From: Bacteroidales bacterium
GTDB lineage: Bacteria; Bacteroidota; Bacteroidia; Bacteroidales; DTU049
Assembly (NCBI GenBank): GCA_026418905.1
Contig: JAOAAK010000029.1
Span: 62,001-126,000 of the forward strand
Length of the DNA stretch: 64,000 nucleotides
Direction: 5' to 3'
Shown here in pieces: positions 62,987 through 64,000 of this stretch (positions are counted from its first letter, which is position 1; every line of letters starts with the position of its first letter). A program made the position numbers and the translations under genes. Under the pieces are notes generated by a model that saw only the letters and a program-made list of their open reading frames with translations, searched no databases and was not told where the DNA came from.

Positions 62987-64000
62987 TTAACTATTCATGA
63001 TAGATAAAAATTCTTCATTGGTTTTAGTTTTACTCATTTTATCTTTAAGAAACTCCATGGCTTCGACAGGAGTCATATCAGCCAAATGATTTCGTAAAAT
63101 CCACACACGTTGCAAAACGTCTTTGCTTACCAGCAGATCATCTCTTCGAGTACCACTTGCAACAATATCGATAGCTGGAAAAATTCGTTTATTAGCTAGC
63201 TTTCTATCGAGTTGAAGTTCCATGTTGCCTGTTCCTTTGAATTCCTCAAAAATCACTTCATCCATTTTAGATCCTGTATCTATGAGAGCTGTGGCAATAA
63301 TGGTGAGTGATCCTCCGTTTTCGATTTGACGTGCTGCACCAAAGAATCGCTTAGGTTTTTGTAGAGCACTTGATTCAACTCCACCAGATAATACCTTACC
63401 ACTGGCAGGAGAGATGGTATTGTGGGCACGTGCAAGACGTGTGATGGAATCTAATAAAATAACCACATCATGACCACATTCAACTAATCTCTTTGCTTTT
63501 TCTAGAACGATTGAAGCAATACGAACATGCTTCTCGGCTGGTTCATCAAAAGTAGATGAAATAACTTCTGCTCTGACGCTTCGCTGCATATCTGTCACCT
63601 CTTCAGGTCGCTCATCGATCAAAAGAATGATAAGATATACTTCAGGATGATTATAAGCTATGGCATTTGCAATTTCCTTTAAGATCATAGTCTTTCCAGT
63701 TTTGGGCTGAGCTACTATAAGTCCTCGTTGTCCTTTGCCAATAGGAGAAAAAAGATCAATAATTCTGCTTGTCAAAGTTTCATGTGGATGCCCAACAAGT
63801 TTGAACTTCTTGATAGGAAAAAGAGGTGTGAGGTAGTCGAAAGATATTCTGTCTCGAATTTTTTCAGCTTCAAGACCATTGATTTCCAAAATATTGACAG
63901 CAGTATAATACTTCTCATTTTCTTTTGGAGGACGTATACGACATGTTATCGTGTCGCCAGTTTTTAATCCATAGGTCCGTATGAATTGATGTGCAATAAA
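62987..64000 (-). CDS. rho: Transcription termination factor Rho, C-terminal part (runs off window)
   Basis: 337 codons are visible, open to base 64000. The first residues ([37 protein letters not shown]) are the end of the RNA-binding domain. The ATPase core follows: [21 protein letters not shown] (Walker A), [32 protein letters not shown] (Walker B), [23 protein letters not shown] and [11 protein letters not shown]. Rho unwinds nascent RNA from the polymerase to end transcription. The N-terminal part, often extended in Bacteroidota, lies beyond the window. Confidence 0.97.
   Translation of the reverse strand, partial: FIAHQFIRTYGLKTGDTITCRIRPPKENEKYYTAVNILEINGLEAEKIRDRISFDYLTPLFPIKKFKLVGHPHETLTSRIIDLFSPIGKGQRGLIVAQPKTGKTMILKEIANAIAYNHPEVYLIILLIDERPEEVTDMQRSVRAEVISSTFDEPAEKHVRIASIVLEKAKRLVECGHDVVILLDSITRLARAHNTISPASGKVLSGGVESSALQKPKRFFGAARQIENGGSLTIIATALIDTGSKMDEVIFEEFKGTGNMELQLDRKLANKRIFPAIDIVASGTRRDDLLVSKDVLQRVWILRNHLADMTPVEAMEFLKDKMSKTKTNEEFLSIMNS

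Overview
The window is chromosomal DNA from a member of the Bacteroidota, low in GC. Four things point there. Three proteins end in type IX secretion (T9SS) sorting tails. Porin_10-, DUF4294-, DUF4296- and DUF4249-like families restricted to or typical of this phylum are present. The primary sigma factor is short (290 aa). Some twenty genes are preceded by the Bacteroidota -7 promoter box TAnnTTTG, usually without a Shine-Dalgarno sequence. Coding density is very high, most neighbours are a few bases apart or overlap, and only one gene-free stretch exceeds 300 bp (48140-48474). I see no insertion sequence, prophage or CRISPR array.

Layout. 1-5.7 kb: an outer-membrane protein start (partial), the periplasmic foldase PpiD, a secreted C1B cysteine peptidase, an MscS channel and ferritin. 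5.7-11 kb: a minus-strand CNNM protein, lipoprotein and orphan LutA, then a tail-fibre-like secreted protein. 11.1-14.9 kb: deoxynucleoside kinase, kdsB, an OmpA lipoprotein and rarA. 14.8-21.7 kb: a minus-strand operon gatE-gatD-VTT membrane protein-porin-YchF-like GTPase. 21.8-26.5 kb: a small lipoprotein, a C10 protease with a CUB domain, tRNA-Pro and tRNA-Thr running directly into lipB, and gcvT. 26.6-35.3 kb: a nucleotide-sugar dehydratase, tRNA-Ser, a C69 dipeptidase, two large T9SS cargo proteins and an AlbA_2 protein. 35.3-48.1 kb: tRNA-Leu feeding tig-clpP-clpX, then rpsO, pnp, rpoD, class II ribonucleotide reductase, cdaA and rlmD. 48.5-51.5 kb: two envelope proteins and two glycan genes. 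51.5-56.5 kb (minus): ahcY, a VOC protein, an EF-G-like GTPase, birA and DUF2007. 56.6-61.3 kb: groES-groEL, a hydrolase, tatD and L-asparaginase I. 61.3-64 kb (minus): an ECF sigma factor, a glycosyltransferase and the rho C-terminal part.

Most of this is housekeeping: protein quality control (PpiD, Tig, ClpXP, GroESL), RNA metabolism (Rho, PNPase, S15, RlmD), DNA precursor supply, lipoylation and glycine cleavage, and envelope building. The most unusual item is a complete GatD-GatE pair, the two-subunit Glu-tRNA(Gln) amidotransferase described as archaeal, sitting in a Bacteroidota operon with a Bacteroidota promoter. Next are the lipB start codon one base after a tRNA CCA end, a TGACAG/TGTCAG repeat cluster with a sigma-54-like -24 element in front of groESL, a YchF-like GTPase with altered G motifs, and a set of promoter boxes so close to start codons that the mRNAs should be leaderless or nearly so. 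All identifications come from reading motifs; no database search was possible.
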